Shown piece after piece: positions 44,985-56,773 of a DNA stretch of 64,000 nt. The notes beneath the pieces are model-generated. The model had not been told where the DNA came from. It worked only from the letters and a program-made list of their open reading frames with translations, and ran no database searches. The position numbers and the translations under genes are program-made. The stretch covers positions 23,033,806 to 23,097,805 of the forward strand of contig CM069875.1 of assembly GCA_036172665.1 (NCBI GenBank), read 5' to 3'. This DNA is from Prosopocoilus inquinatus. Its lineage: Eukaryota; Arthropoda; Insecta; Coleoptera; Lucanidae. Position 1 is the first letter of the stretch. Every line of letters begins with the position of its first letter.

Positions 44985-46940
44985 CTAGGCGACGAAGTAA
45001 AGTTCGGAATTTTTGAACAGCTTTAATAATCACTTCACGATCATGTAAAGTATTTTTTATATTTTTTTTTCTATTTCGGTGTTTTAATGGGTTATATTTG
45101 ATTTTATTTTTTATTTATTTTAGTAGCTTGTTAAAGCACGCGAAATTTTATTTTGTCAGATTGGTGGCAGCAAACGCAGTTAGACCTGTTCAAATCTCAA
45201 ATTACAATTAATAACCTACCTCTTAGTTATACATATTGCATCGCGCATTGCAAAATGTAACTACAACCTTATACAGGGTGTGCCACATTAAGTAGGCTAG
45301 CACGGATATCTTTCTTATTGGTAAAGATAGAGATTTGATTAAATGGGAAATGTTTTTATGTGCTAATTCAGATTTGGTAGTAAGTTACTTATCAGATTGA
45401 TTGGAGGTTTCACTGCAAAGGAATAACAAACTAAATGTATAACTTGAAGTAAATTCTGTCGTTTTCCTTTTTTTTATAAATAGAAAACAAGAAGCGTACC
45501 TTTTTGTAATGTTTGTCACGTGTGGAAGTTTACGTTAGTTCATGTTGGATGAATGTTTTATGAGCTGCTACGCCAAAGAACATTATAAAGTCCTAACAAC
45601 GAGGTTCTTGTTCCTCCCAGCGTCACTATTCTCCCAAAATTTATTAGTTGGAAATTAATTAACTGTCCCTACCTGAAGATTACAACAGAACTAAATCTAT
45701 TTATTATACAACATCTTATTTAATATGTAATATTTTTAAGACGATGATCCGTGTTACTCGTAGTTTTTCTTTTTGTTATTCAACTCCTTGTGTCGAGTAA
45801 TCCCTTGAGTATGTCATCCTTCACATACGTGCCTGTCTGTCTTTCAGTTCAATCACTTCCTACGACCGTCATGTGTTCTGCATAAAAGAAAATTCAGCAG
45901 TACTTCCTCTTTCCTGTCTTACAAAGCTGTGTGATTCTTTTCCGGGGAAGGAATGCAATAAAAGTGCATTTTCTCTTAACAAATTGCAGGATCGTTTTTG
46001 ACAGAAATTATCCAGTGGTAATAAATCAACGTCAGATGTAAATTAAATCTTCTTAGAGAGTCGTTCAGAGTTTGATAAATTGAATTCCGCCACCGTAGCA
46101 GTCAGTTTCACTTAAACTTGCAGAAGTGGGAAAGAAAACTCTGTCGTAATAGAAGTACGCATAAATTAGCCATTAAAGTACGAAATGCCTTCCGAGCTTT
46201 AAGTATCAAAACCTGGTTTATTCCGCATTTGAATGTTGCTTATAATTACTAATTTCTATTATTGTACCATTTAATAATAAGGTATAATTTCATTTCTCAA
46301 CCACTCAAATTGTCGTAATACGCATGCAGGTATGTTGAGTAAAGGATTTGATAATATAAAGTAAAGGACCAAAGATGGATATTATAAAGGTAACGTCTGG
46401 TACCCCTTTGCAAAGGTAAAGTTGGAAAAATTAAACATGCGACTTGGTCAGATGCTAATTTATTTGAAGTAAATTGTTGTTTATTGTATTGACGATGCTA
46501 CCGTTAACTTGAGTACTTCGCCGATGAGTGATTTGACTGCGTTTTTAGCAGTTTATGTAAAAGTTCCCTCCGAGAAACTTTTCATAGATAAACAAGAGAA
46601 CTTCTACACACATTTTATCCTCGGTATCACTGTCACGCACTTGTTTTTCATGCGGTAAAATTAGTCATATTTCACGTAATGTAAGATCTAAACCGTAAAC
46701 ATCTTCCAAATCGTAAATATCTTGGTGCTGCATTAAAAAAAAAATTAGGGCAATTTCGTTTGTAGATACAGTACTAAGAAACTTGAACATAACAACGAAA
46801 ATTGATTTTGAAGACAAAATAAACAGACGCGATCCGATACGCACTCAATAAAAAGCCTAAGCACGAAAATATTTTGTTTAACTCCCTCGCTTATAACCAC
46901 TGAAAGGATTGAAAAAAGTGGTTCGGATTATTATTGGAAC
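44985..46940. other. Unrecognised stretch with a single transposon-type end
   Basis: TATACAGGGTGTGCCACATT near 45274 is one end of a TA-type element with no partner found. The remainder is ordinary AT-rich DNA. Confidence 0.4.
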
Positions 46941-46952
46941 GAAGCGGCGAGA

Positions 46953-47150
46953 TATTATAAATACAACATCTAGGCGGCTCTACCTATTTGCCGGCTTCGC
47001 GCGACTAGCAATATTGAATAGGCGAGTCAGAGAAGTCAGATGAAAGCGGCGTTACTCACAGTATTGTACTGGTTAAATGGATGTCCGCCCAGAGATGCGC
47101 GCGACAAACCTCACTGTCAGTAGCTGTCGGACGCCGTGCGATTTTAAATA
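46953..47150 (+). promoter_or_regulatory. Possible promoter / GC-rich segment (weak)
   Basis: TATTATAAATAC at about 46953-46964 is followed by about 180 bp of relatively GC-rich sequence with several CG dinucleotides and TCAGT-like initiator words (for example CTGTCAGTAGC). No open frame or clear donor follows, so this is a composition-plus-TATA suggestion only. Confidence 0.2.
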
Positions 47151-47280
47151 CATATTTGTATAATAATTTATTATATTTTACCTGTCAAAAGCAGCGAAGA
47201 GTTATTGTTATCTATTGGAATTTGCAAGTGTGAATATTCTGAGGATATCTAACTGCGCGAAAAACCCGAGTAGTCATATA

Positions 47281-47427
47281 TAGCCGGGTAGACACCTGCG
47301 AGCTGAGCGGCTCATGAGCCGCTCAGCTCGCAAGTTTGTATGCGATTATTAAAAAAAAAACTCGTCCACATCTGCGAGTTGAGCGGCTCATGAGCCGCTC
47401 GGCTCGCAGATCTGTACCCGGCTTTAG
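47281..47427. mobile_element. Double-hairpin miniature element
   Basis: The ends TAGCCGGGTAGACACCTGCG and, inverted, TAAAGCCGGGTACAGATCTG are terminal inverted repeats at TA sites. Each arm itself contains a palindrome centred on GAGCGGCTCATGAGCCGCTC. The first, 47297-47332, is a perfect 36-bp palindrome; the second, 47370-47411, is a 42-bp palindrome with one mismatched pair. They are separated by an A-rich spacer. Such a sequence can form a cruciform on each arm or one large hairpin. It is strikingly GC-rich for this window. Confidence 0.75.
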
Positions 47428-48335
47428 ATGAGATATGAGCGCGGGTAACAACGTAATGCAGGTAACGTACACGGGCTGCCGCTGTTTGAAACCAGGTGAA
47501 ACCAGTTCACTTTCTTAGATCCGCCGTTTGCTTATAACAAACGCTTAAAAATTTTACCCATAATGGCATGCGGTTATAAAACGACGCGAGCTCGAATTGC
47601 TCGTTAATAAATGAGTTACTGGTGGATAAATTAAATCTTGTAAAAGCCGTCTTAATACTCCGTTGTAATGGTTTGACGGTACTATTTATAATTCCTTTTT
47701 TTTTCATAAAAGCTCTAATAGAGTTTTTTTTAAATTAAAGTGACACTCGAATTTGAAATCGTACCTCATAATCACTCTTGTTATGACATTATTATAGGCG
47801 AAAATGTTTAGGTTCTATTAAAAGATAAATCTTGCCTAGAAATGATTCATAAAACACCTGATAATACAACTTTTGTGAATTCTGATTATAAATTAGTTAC
47901 TGACTGAAATATCATTAATAAACAAAACAAAATGTTCAAATTTTATAAGCACGTGATGTTGGAACAAATTTTGTCGCAAAAATCTTTCAAGTTCTTCACT
48001 GTACTTTAATAATAATAATAAAAACTTTATTTCCACCATTCCAACACAATAAGAAAAAAATTACAATTTTGAGTTACTTACTTTACTACACTTAACCCGA
48101 TGATAATAATATAAAAATGGAATAAAAAAGTTTTTAATAGATGCAAGTAAATTACACACGTAACGTGTGTTAAAAACTAATAATAACATAATTGTATTCA
48201 TAACAAAGTTTTTTTACATCGAGGTAAGTAAACCCAATTTATATGCTCTGCTCTCGAAGTATTTTTTTTTTGAGTGTACACTTGAAAGAATTGTTTGACA
48301 GCACTTTTAAAGTATTCGGTAAGTTATTATACACC

Positions 48336-48784
48336 ATGATTTAGAAATGTTTCTCGATATTTTTAGTGTGAATACAACATCAAAAAATAAGGCCACCTTT
48401 TTATATAATATTTTTTGCAAAACTGAACAATAAGGAAGTTATAATCCCTGAAAAAGGGTTGAAAAATTTTGTTTTTGGCATTATCTTCTGGATCCCTTAA
48501 CTTAACAAACTAATATTTTAAACACAGATATAAGGCACCTAACTGCGCTCTAACAACATATTCCATCCATCCTTTTTAAAGGGTAGTTTTGTAGGGGTAG
48601 CTTTGATCCTTAACTTTTTATTTTGTCATATTTCGTTAAAAATTTGTGAAAGAAATATTATGTAGATTATTTGGTATTAATTGAGGTTTAAAAGTTCGTA
48701 TGCATATATAAAACCTTATTTTTTCATGTTCCATTCACCTCGAAAATATCGGGAGACATTACTAAATCACGGTGCATAATCTTG
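48336..48784. mobile_element. Inverted-repeat element nested in the retrotransposon 3' region
   Basis: About 75 bp at each end are inverted copies. TATACACCATGATTTAG ... AAAAAATAAGG on the left pairs with CTAAATCACGGTGCATAAT and CCTTATTTTTTCATG on the right. It separates the FNIAR block from NLPNTLK in the retrotransposon C-terminus, which shows it is an insertion. The same terminal sequence is at the window start (41-118). Confidence 0.7.
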
Positions 48785-49483
48785 CGATATTAAAAGTGAG
48801 TTTTGTGTGCAAGTGGTGTTAGTAGCCTTTTAAACCGAATATTAAGATTATGAACGTCATTTCTGAACTTGATCTTATTAAACAGATAACTAGGAGCCTT
48901 CTCCAAAACAACATGGTAAAGACAAGCACAATGCAGGTACCTAAGATTGTTGACATGTTCAACTTCAATCAGATTGTGAGAGACATGTTGATTTTTTCTC
49001 AAGCCGAAGATTAATCTAAGACAAGTATTTTGCATCTTTTGAATTCTTATCCGAAAAGTCTATACACGGACCATAAAGAGAGAACCAGCGATTTATTTAT
49101 TTTTTGAAAGAGAAAATCTATTATTAAAAATTACTTTTAAATTACAAAATGCTCGTTGAATACATTTAGATACGTGATTTTTAAAACGCCGACTTTAGTC
49201 TAATATAACGCCTAAATTGCGCGCTATCCTCCTTCAAATACTAGTTCCATGAGAAATAAAACATGCTCACTTCTTTTTTTTAACCGAAAATAATTAGAGA
49301 AGATTTAGCGAGATTAATATTTAATGAACGGCTGAGCATTTTCATACCTAAACTTCAAATATATTTGTGTATCGTCAACGTAAAAATGAATATTATTGTA
49401 CAACTGATTATAGCGAATTTATGTGTATAAACACAATAAAGCAGTGGACACAATGCCGAACCCTGAGGGATATGCCTGACAAA

Positions 49484-50094
49484 CAGGGTTGCGGAGTCGA
49501 TACCTAAAAACTTTGACTTCGCCTCCGACTCCGACTTAGAATCCGAATCCGATTCGACTCCGACTCCGACTTTATAAACGAATGCAGAAAATTTACGCGT
49601 TATTTTGCCGGGGCACATTTTTATTTAAAAAATACTGGCCTTAAAAAGGGGTTAAAAACGTTTTTAATTCATGGCCCAATTCCTGGAAACGGGTCCTGCC
49701 TGAATAATTTTATATTTTTTAACAAACCAATTATCTCAACACAGATCTCTACAGGTATTTTCTTTTATCGTAACACAAACCTTATTACTTATTATTGACA
49801 TTTATATTTCCAGCAAAGTACATGTATACTCATACGCAACTAAAATGCACCATCTAAACGCAAACCTCACTCTTAAGATCGTGGAATGAAGGCTCACAGA
49901 AATACGTATCAAGGTGTAGCAGTTAAACAGGGAAAAAAGTAATTGCTAAAAAATACAGTCCATTTTTCGGTTACATAAACAATCACAGGAGTCGGAGTCG
50001 CTAAGTTCTACCGACTCCGACTACGACCCCGATAACGCTATAATTGCTTTTGACTGCGTCTCCACACGACTCCGACTCCGACTCCACAGCCCTG
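49484..50094. mobile_element. hAT-like element with GGAGTCGGAGTC-type ends nested in the RT domain
   Basis: Ends are CAGGGTTGCGGAGTCGATAC and, inverted, CAGGGCTGTGGAGTCGGAGT. Flanks CTGACAAA (49476-49483) and CTGACAAC (50095-50102) are an 8-bp duplication with one mismatch. Both subtermini are arrays of GACTCC/GGAGTC words. It interrupts the RT between motif A (DFSNAFDTIDHEI) and motif B (PQGSALCPLLY). No transposase is encoded. CAGGGCTGTGGAGTCGGAGT-type ends are characteristic of a hAT group widespread in arthropods. Confidence 0.8.
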
Positions 50095-52433
50095 CTGACA
50101 ACACGGCGAGCCCCAGACAACCGATAATTGACTAAAACGTCTATCTATCTTTCAAAAAACTACTGCTAATTAACTGAGTGCTATTATCATGAACACCTAC
50201 TATAGGTACAGTGCAATATTGATATTCAGATTTCATGATCGATAGTATCGAACGCATTAGAAAAATCCAAAAGAACCAAAATAGTCAATTCTGCATTGTC
50301 AACGTCTCGACAAATGTCGTCAGTAATATCCAACAAGGTCATGCTGCAACTATGATGTTGTCTAAAGCCTAAAGCCTGAGTGAGTTTTAGGTAAAATGCG
50401 TTCTTTAGACTCAATGACTTTTCCAAATAATTTTGCTAAAACCGGTAGCATACTGATAGGTCTGAGATTACTGAATTCTTCAGGGTTTTCAACTTTTGCT
50501 ATTGACGGAACATTTGCAACTTTCCATTGCGTAAGAAATGTTTTACAGTTAAGGCAGTAATTTATTAAATGAAAAAAGAAAAAATAAAATGGACAGCTTA
50601 ATTTAATTATTTGTAAACTAATGCCATCCGATCCGACGGCATTCGATTTGGTGGGCAATAACAGCTTCAAGATTAAATCTTAGACCCAGGGTTAAAGTCA
50701 TCCGTTATCAGTTTTAACATTAGTTTCGTAAAAATGGATCAAATGTCATTTCATAATATTATTTGAAAGTTGAATGAAATGAATAAAACAATTATTTATT
50801 GCATCAGGGTCGGCTAACTGCGTTGGTAAATTACTTCTGTGTGTTTTTTCTAAAGGATAGATTTTTTTTTAATTTGTTCTAAAATTCTTTAATGTTGTTT
50901 GAATTAAATGGACTCTTTTTTCTTGTCTCAACGAGATCGTAACCAAACTTTGTAACTGTTTGTAATACTTCCAGTCTGACGGCTGTTTAGATGTCTCTCA
51001 GTGATATAAGATATTTCATATTATCAGTTAACCGTGGTGTAAAGGGATTATTTGAATAGCTACACTTAAAAGGAGTATGCAAATTTAAAAGAGCTAACAT
51101 ATTAGTATTGAAAAAAGAAACTTTTATCATCAATGTTATTGCAATCATATATGTTACGCCATGGTACTGAACGCAGATCGCTGTTAAGTTGAAAGTAATT
51201 AAAGTTTTTAAAAGCAAGGTAGGTTCAAAATATGTGAACTTTCTTACGGTTGTAAAAAGATTCGTAGGTTATTAATTTATGATCTGAAAATTCATGCAAA
51301 CTAAATGTGTTGATGAAACTAAAAACATTACTGTTTGTTACCAACATTAAATCCAAAATAGCTGAAGTTAATTCTATAATCCTTGTTGGTTTATTGACTA
51401 TTTGTTTTAAGTTATAGTCCTCCATTAAGGAAATTAATTTGAATACAGAGTGGCCATTGACATCCAACATATTGACATTTAAATCTCCTATGCATATAAA
51501 TTCGTCACACAGTGGTGTTATTATGGAAAAGACCGAGTCCAGTTCATTCAGAAAGTCACTATATTTATACATAGGAGCTCTATAGGTTACTCCAACAGAA
51601 ATATTTAAGCCATTAATAATACTCATATTAGTCATAGTGAACCATATTTGCTCATTAATATTAGAGACTTCAATTAATCTGAAACGGATATTGTTTTTCA
51701 TGTATATAGCAACACCTCCTGCTTTACCTATTCTGTCTTTCTGCAGAAGTTGGTAACCATTTATGGATTTCACTAAACAAAAAGAACACTTCAGTTTCCA
51801 GTAGAATATAACATACTTCTAATCTTAAACAAAAATATTTCTAATCAAAATTAAGTATTTTCTGCATTTTTTAGACCGATAGGGATTATAAACACACGCA
51901 AGTATGTTTCCGTCCTGCGTCTAAGTTTTCGCTCTAGCAAACTTCTTGCAGGCATCTTGGATCAAGCCTAGTCGGTCTTTAGATAGCTCTTCGGAGATTC
52001 TGATGTTAAACCCTTTCAATAACTTCTTATTGTTAAACACCATATGCCTATAGCGATAACTTGCGGTAAACTTTATCTTCATAACGATCAGTTCGGTGGC
52101 AACGATCAATATGCTACGGTTTTACATAAATTTTAAATTTGGTTGTAAATAGTTGCATTACAATGACTTCGATATTTTCGTCAACAGCTTCTCGCGTTCC
52201 AAAAATTCTTACATTATTGCGCCTAGAATATTGTTCTCGGGCGCCATTTTTTGCTTGTAGTTGTAAGTCTTATTTCACTAAATCATTTATTCTTTCACCA
52301 TAATTGTCATACAACTCCCGAAACTTTTGTTCAAATTTATCGGCCATTGCATCCAATAATTTCTTGTTTTCTTTGATAACGTCCTGGATACGAACAAGTT
52401 TTTAATATCAGATACGTCTTTTTCTGTCAGCAT

Positions 52434-53178
52434 GATGTTTTGTGACTACGTACGTGTTTTCCCAAAAAAGCACTAACCTTTTCTTGCAGCACAACCTACA
52501 AACACTGAGTATGAATATTTACTTCCTTCAATAGTTTATTGTTATAATTACAACAAATTACATGTGAGAACCCCCAGTAGATGTTATTGCGCTAATGGTC
52601 AATGGAAGTGGATACAGGCATACCATCACTAACATGCCGAACATGTTAATTACAAAATTAAAAACGGAAATAAGACCTTAGTTGCGATTTTTAATACATC
52701 TGATTCTTTTTCTTTGATGTAAAATCTTGCTGATTCTGTGTTCGTTCTTTCGTTTGATAAACTAAAGTCGAACTTCAAAAACCTGAGTGCATACTAGCGG
52801 AAAACGCTATTAAATTCACGTCTCTTTTCTTTTGAGATTGGGTATTAAACCGGTATCGTAAAAATGTATTCCGCTGGAAGTGCAGTTTATTTGCCTGAAA
52901 TAAGTATGCTGAGATTTGCACAAAGCGCTGATTCTTCTTGTAATGTCTGTGTTGTAACGTGGGCTTAATTGAATTTTCATCCAAACTTTAATTTAGAATA
53001 ATACTTAAAGAAAACGCTGTTCGATGTCATTTTACGTCATTTTATGTGAGATTGTTTAAACTGCTTATTCAAGGCAGATTTGAAACAAATCAAAGTTACC
53101 ATGTGAACGTGGACACCACTAAAGTCAATACAGAATCTCAGTCAGTGCGCACTCTGTCAGTGCATACCAGTGATAAAC
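52434..53178. other. Unrecognised stretch upstream of the retrotransposon
   Basis: It may include the 5' untranslated region of the minus-strand element, but its 5' boundary was not identified. No other feature was seen. Confidence 0.35.
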
Positions 53179-53189
53179 TCTATTAATTT

Positions 53190-53847
53190 GAACATATAAA
53201 ATACTATCGCTTTTTGACCTAACATTGCAGTAGGATAGACAAATTGAAGCGGGATTTGCTCCTAATAAGTCACCCATGCAAGGCGGCCATGCTTGCTGTC
53301 AAAGCATAATGAAAGATTTAGAAAAAAATTGTGCAAATCGTTTTTGATTGCAGTGAGAACCTCGAGCAGCCTCTGGACAGCTGTTTCAGCCCTGCTTGGG
53401 GCTTCTTCAGCAGAGACGTAGCTCGACATTCCCACTGCACTGTTTGGTGCAGCCCTGCTTGGGCTGAAACAGCTGTCCAGAGGCTGCTAGAGGTTCTCAC
53501 TGCAATCAAAAACGATTTGCACAAAATTTTTCTAAATCTTTCATTATGCTTTGACAGCAAGCATGGCCGCCTTGCATGGGGGACTTATTAGGAGCAAATC
53601 CCGCTTCAATTTGTCTATCCTACTGCAATGTTAGGTCAAAAAGTGATAGTAAGATGTCGCTATTTTATAAGTTCATCATTCTTACATCGCATTTGCGAAT
53701 AAATTGGGCAAGTCGTTTTGGGTCTGCAGTGGGAATGTCGAGCTACGTCTCTGCTGAAGAAGCCCCAAGCAGGGCCGAAACAGCTGTCCAGAGGCTGCTC
53801 GAGGTTCTCACTGCAATCAAAAACGATTTGCACAAAGTTTTTCTAAA
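53190..53847 (+). mobile_element. Snapback repeat family S, copy 4 (largest, about 657 bp)
   Basis: Direct repeats TCTATTAATTTG flank it (53179-53190 and 53848-53859, sharing the first G). Module order is A, C, B inverted, a partial B, C inverted, A inverted, D, B. The first seven-tenths is a large imperfect palindrome centred near 53445 (CACTGCACTGTTTGGTGCAG), followed by an extra D-B unit. Copy 1 looks like this form with the middle deleted; copy 3 is just A plus B. The ends match the other copies (GAACATATAAAAT start; GCACAAA-GTTTTTCTAAA end). Confidence 0.8.
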
Positions 53848-53899
53848 TCTATTAATTTGCTTTTTATTTCGGGCAAGAATTGCTTTACATGTTTATGAT

Positions 53900-54131
53900 C
53901 AGGGAAAGAATTCAGACCACCTAATGTTGGACGCTTTTTACGCCGAATGTACTATTTACTTCCACCACCTTTCCATGGCTTTGGTGCATTGAATTATTAT
54001 TAAGTGGGACGGGAAGGAATGCAATGAGAGCGTTCGCATTTCGCAGAAATGACTATGGGCGAGGCTGATACAGTCCCAGTACTGAATTTTTGTACCGTTC
54101 GCGGAACAAGTGACCCGAATTCTTTGCCCTA
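53900..54131 (+). mobile_element. hAT-type miniature element, 232 bp, copy 2, perfect 8-bp duplication
   Basis: Ends CAGGGAAAGAATTC and, inverted, TAGGGCAAAGAATTC; exact duplication TTTATGAT at 53892-53899 and 54132-54139. It is co-linear (opposite strand) with 11686-11917, and shared words include GACGCTTTTTACGCC, GCATTGAATTATTATT and TGACTATGGG-like or TGTTATGGG-like blocks. It lies only 40 bp from the snapback copy. No coding capacity. Confidence 0.85.
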
Positions 54132-54139
54132 TTTATGAT

Positions 54140-56362
54140 GATTGGATTAAAAGTCGCCCGACGTTATCAAGAAATAAAAAATTTGTTTATTTTTATGCTT
54201 GCTCCAAACAAGTCAGTTAAGGCTGTTTACCCGCTTGGAACTAAACTCGATTTCAAATGGGCGTTTCACTGTTTTTCGTATAAATTTAGTAAACACATAC
54301 TTTCAATATACGATCTTTGGAAATTCCTAGTATAAAAAAAAACTTTGGAAGTCTTAAGAAATTGAAAGAAGTTAACTCATTATTTGTGTAAGCGGCATTC
54401 ATTTCGATAATAATAATGTACCAAGTTGTGACTGTTGTAATGGCTTATTACCTTGACTAGGTGGCGCACCAACAATTTTTGTCAAATTTTTAATAATTCT
54501 TATCTTGCAAACTAAAGGACTTATTAGAATTTTTTTTGGCGATGACTTCAACTCACCAATACCAACTACCAATATTTGTTTTTACAAGCAATTTCCAAAC
54601 ACCCTGTATGTTTAGTATATATGCAAAGGAAAAAGATATAAAACAGAACGTTTTCAGCGCTGGGCGACGCTTTCAGGCGAGATCGTATATTTATGGTACG
54701 CTTACTCTCCTCGTCACTCCTACACGTACTGAAACGCATTCACTCTAACTCATACTCCAAAACTGTCATTACATCGGATGAATGAAAAATCTCGAATTTA
54801 TTTTCCATTTCTAAAAATATTTCTGAAAATTTTATTATTATTGCCAAATTTCAGCTAATGGCTTACATTATCGAATTTCTTCAATTTTAATTTTTTTTAT
54901 TACCCTTTTGGCTATTTAAAAAAAACCAGACCTTTAGCCATGTCTATTTAATGAAAAATGAGCCTAGGAAACGGGCAAACGATTTTATGGCTGGGCAAAC
55001 AGCCTTAAAATAAAAATTAGTAACTATTTATTTACCGGTTTATTAAATTTATAATTTATTAATAATTCAATTCCTAATTTGAATAAGTTGACAACAGTAT
55101 TTCCTTTTTAGATTTCATGTAGCAACAAATTTCAGACTGATCAACATCCGCACATCAGTTCACATCAAGTAAAATGTAAAAAAATGGACACCACAAGACA
55201 AACATTTTTAACCAACAAATTACACAATTACAACTCGAAATTTTTAACGTATGTTAATTTCTTCCGATTAGATTGAATTGAAGATTTGAAGGAATAACCG
55301 AGATTTCGATCATAAAAATCTGGCCAAGCTAAATTGCACAGCAATAGTTAATCTAAATAATTTAAATTCCTCTTTAAAGTGGACTAAGATTTCAATCAAA
55401 ATTTTCTCTGCGATTATCTGGAACACTGACTGCTGCTCAAATATTTAAATGGAACAAATGTCAAATTGTAACACTTTGTATAAAATGTTTTTTATTATTG
55501 AAATTTATTTTTGAACTGATAGACTAAAAAATGGTCCCTGTTAGTTATTGACAAATGTGTCGCCAACAGTAAAAAAGTATCGCGGCCTACTTTACTTAGG
55601 AATTCATTGAAGGCACGGTTATTTGTTACTTTCGTTACTACAGTACATTTAAATAATCGGATAGCCTGCATCAATATAATTTCAACTTAAAGTCGTAATA
55701 CCTAATAAGATTACACGCTTAAAAATCCCAACTAAATTTTTGATATCACAACTAATTTTTTAGTGAAAATAGTCCCAGCTGATGGTGTGTAAGTTGTGGA
55801 AACAGTGTAATATTCGTGATAATTTTTGTTTTCAGTAACAAAACAAAAGTTGTAAAAACTAATTTTGATATTTCTTAACAATGAAAAAAGTAATGACAGC
55901 TTATAAAAAGGAAGAAATAACTAAATTTTTATTTTATGCAACTAAAACACCTACAACTAATTTGTCTCATTTGTCGCAAGCACAATGGAATTTCTAAAAC
56001 GGTTTTTATAACTATAGGCGTAAAGTTTTCTGACTAGAAAGTAAGTTACGATAGCATAAACAATACAACAAAACAAATTACAGTTGAAATTACCATGTAA
56101 TTTTTAAGCATGTACATATTTATATGTATTTTCAAAATACAATTACTACTTACTAAAAATGAATACATAGGCCGTGTACGAGTATAAACAGTTGCAAAGT
56201 AACGAATCGGTACTTCGAGTCTCATTTTATTATATACCCATTACTCAGTAACGAATACATACGATTTGCAACAGTACTATTCAGAAACACAAGCTTTACA
56301 TTGTCAGGAAGTATGGACTGCGTAGAGAAGGTTGAAAATAATACTAATGCTATACGTAATAC
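54140..56362. other. Unrecognised AT-rich stretch
   Basis: One isolated AACACCCTGTATG terminus lies near 54598-54610. Nothing else is recognisable. The part just before 56363 may belong to the hAT relic that follows. Confidence 0.4.
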
Positions 56363-56640
56363 GTGGAGAGGTATGTTAAGGATAAATTAAATATTTTAAG
56401 GAAAAATACAGGCTTTCAAACTCTCCGTAAAATATCTAATCCTGTTTCGGGGAAAGAGGAAGATGGTGTACGTTTTGAAAACTTTATTGTTGAATTATCA
56501 AAACTTAAATATACACCGGAGGTCTCTCACGCGATGTTGGACGGTACTTTTCAGTTTATAAAAACCTTTTAACTGACAAGAAGCACTCTGTGACTAATGG
56601 TAACTTAAAAAAAGTTTTGGTATGTTCTTGCAATACATCA
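56363..56640 (+). pseudogene. hAT transposase C-terminal relic
   Basis: The plus strand reads YVKDKLNILRKNTGFQTLRK and then VELSKLKYTPEVSH. After a frame change the dimerisation signature follows as FSVYKNLLTDKKHSVTNGNL and KKVLVCSCN. This matches the same region of hAT transposases, as in the 22.3-24.5 kb element (KYAPITSVDVERSFSIYKNI). The sequence differs enough that it is a different family. Only the C-terminal end remains and no element ends were located. Confidence 0.75.
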
Positions 56641-56773
56641 CATTAATTTCACTGAAATTAATTCATTATTTAATTATTGTATTTTAGTTTATTTGTTACA
56701 TTAAATATGTCTTGAATCAGATTTTTACAAAAATATATAAAATCTAAAAATAAATATTTATTTTGACTGCGTA

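Larger units (their letters stand above)
48008..52433 (-). pseudogene. Most complete non-LTR retrotransposon: ORF1, endonuclease, RT, 3' tail
   Basis: Minus strand. ORF1 starts at the ATG at 52433 (MLTEKDVSDIKNLF). It shows a coiled-coil-like stretch, an RRM-like block (EQYSRRNNVRIFG then DIDRCHRTDR) and a C-terminal part (51921-52109, KLLKGFNIRISEELSKDRLG). ORF2 follows: endonuclease (51225-51773) with GGVAIYMKNN, IGDLNVNML and FSDHKLI; linker (50987-51217); RT with NAVGSDGI, NLRPISMLPVLAK, GFRQHHSCSM, DFSNAFDTIDHEI, PQGSALCPLLY and FYVDDTQIY (about 49400). The C-terminal block reads RIQKMQNTCLRLIFGLRK (about 49035), then NLPNTLKVLSNN and KCTLKKYFES (48180-48330). The 3' end has AATAAAG followed by (TTA)n at 48008-48025. 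Frameshifts and two nested insertions (48336-48784 and 49484-50094) inactivate it. Domain order fits the Jockey/CR1 group. Confidence 0.9.
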
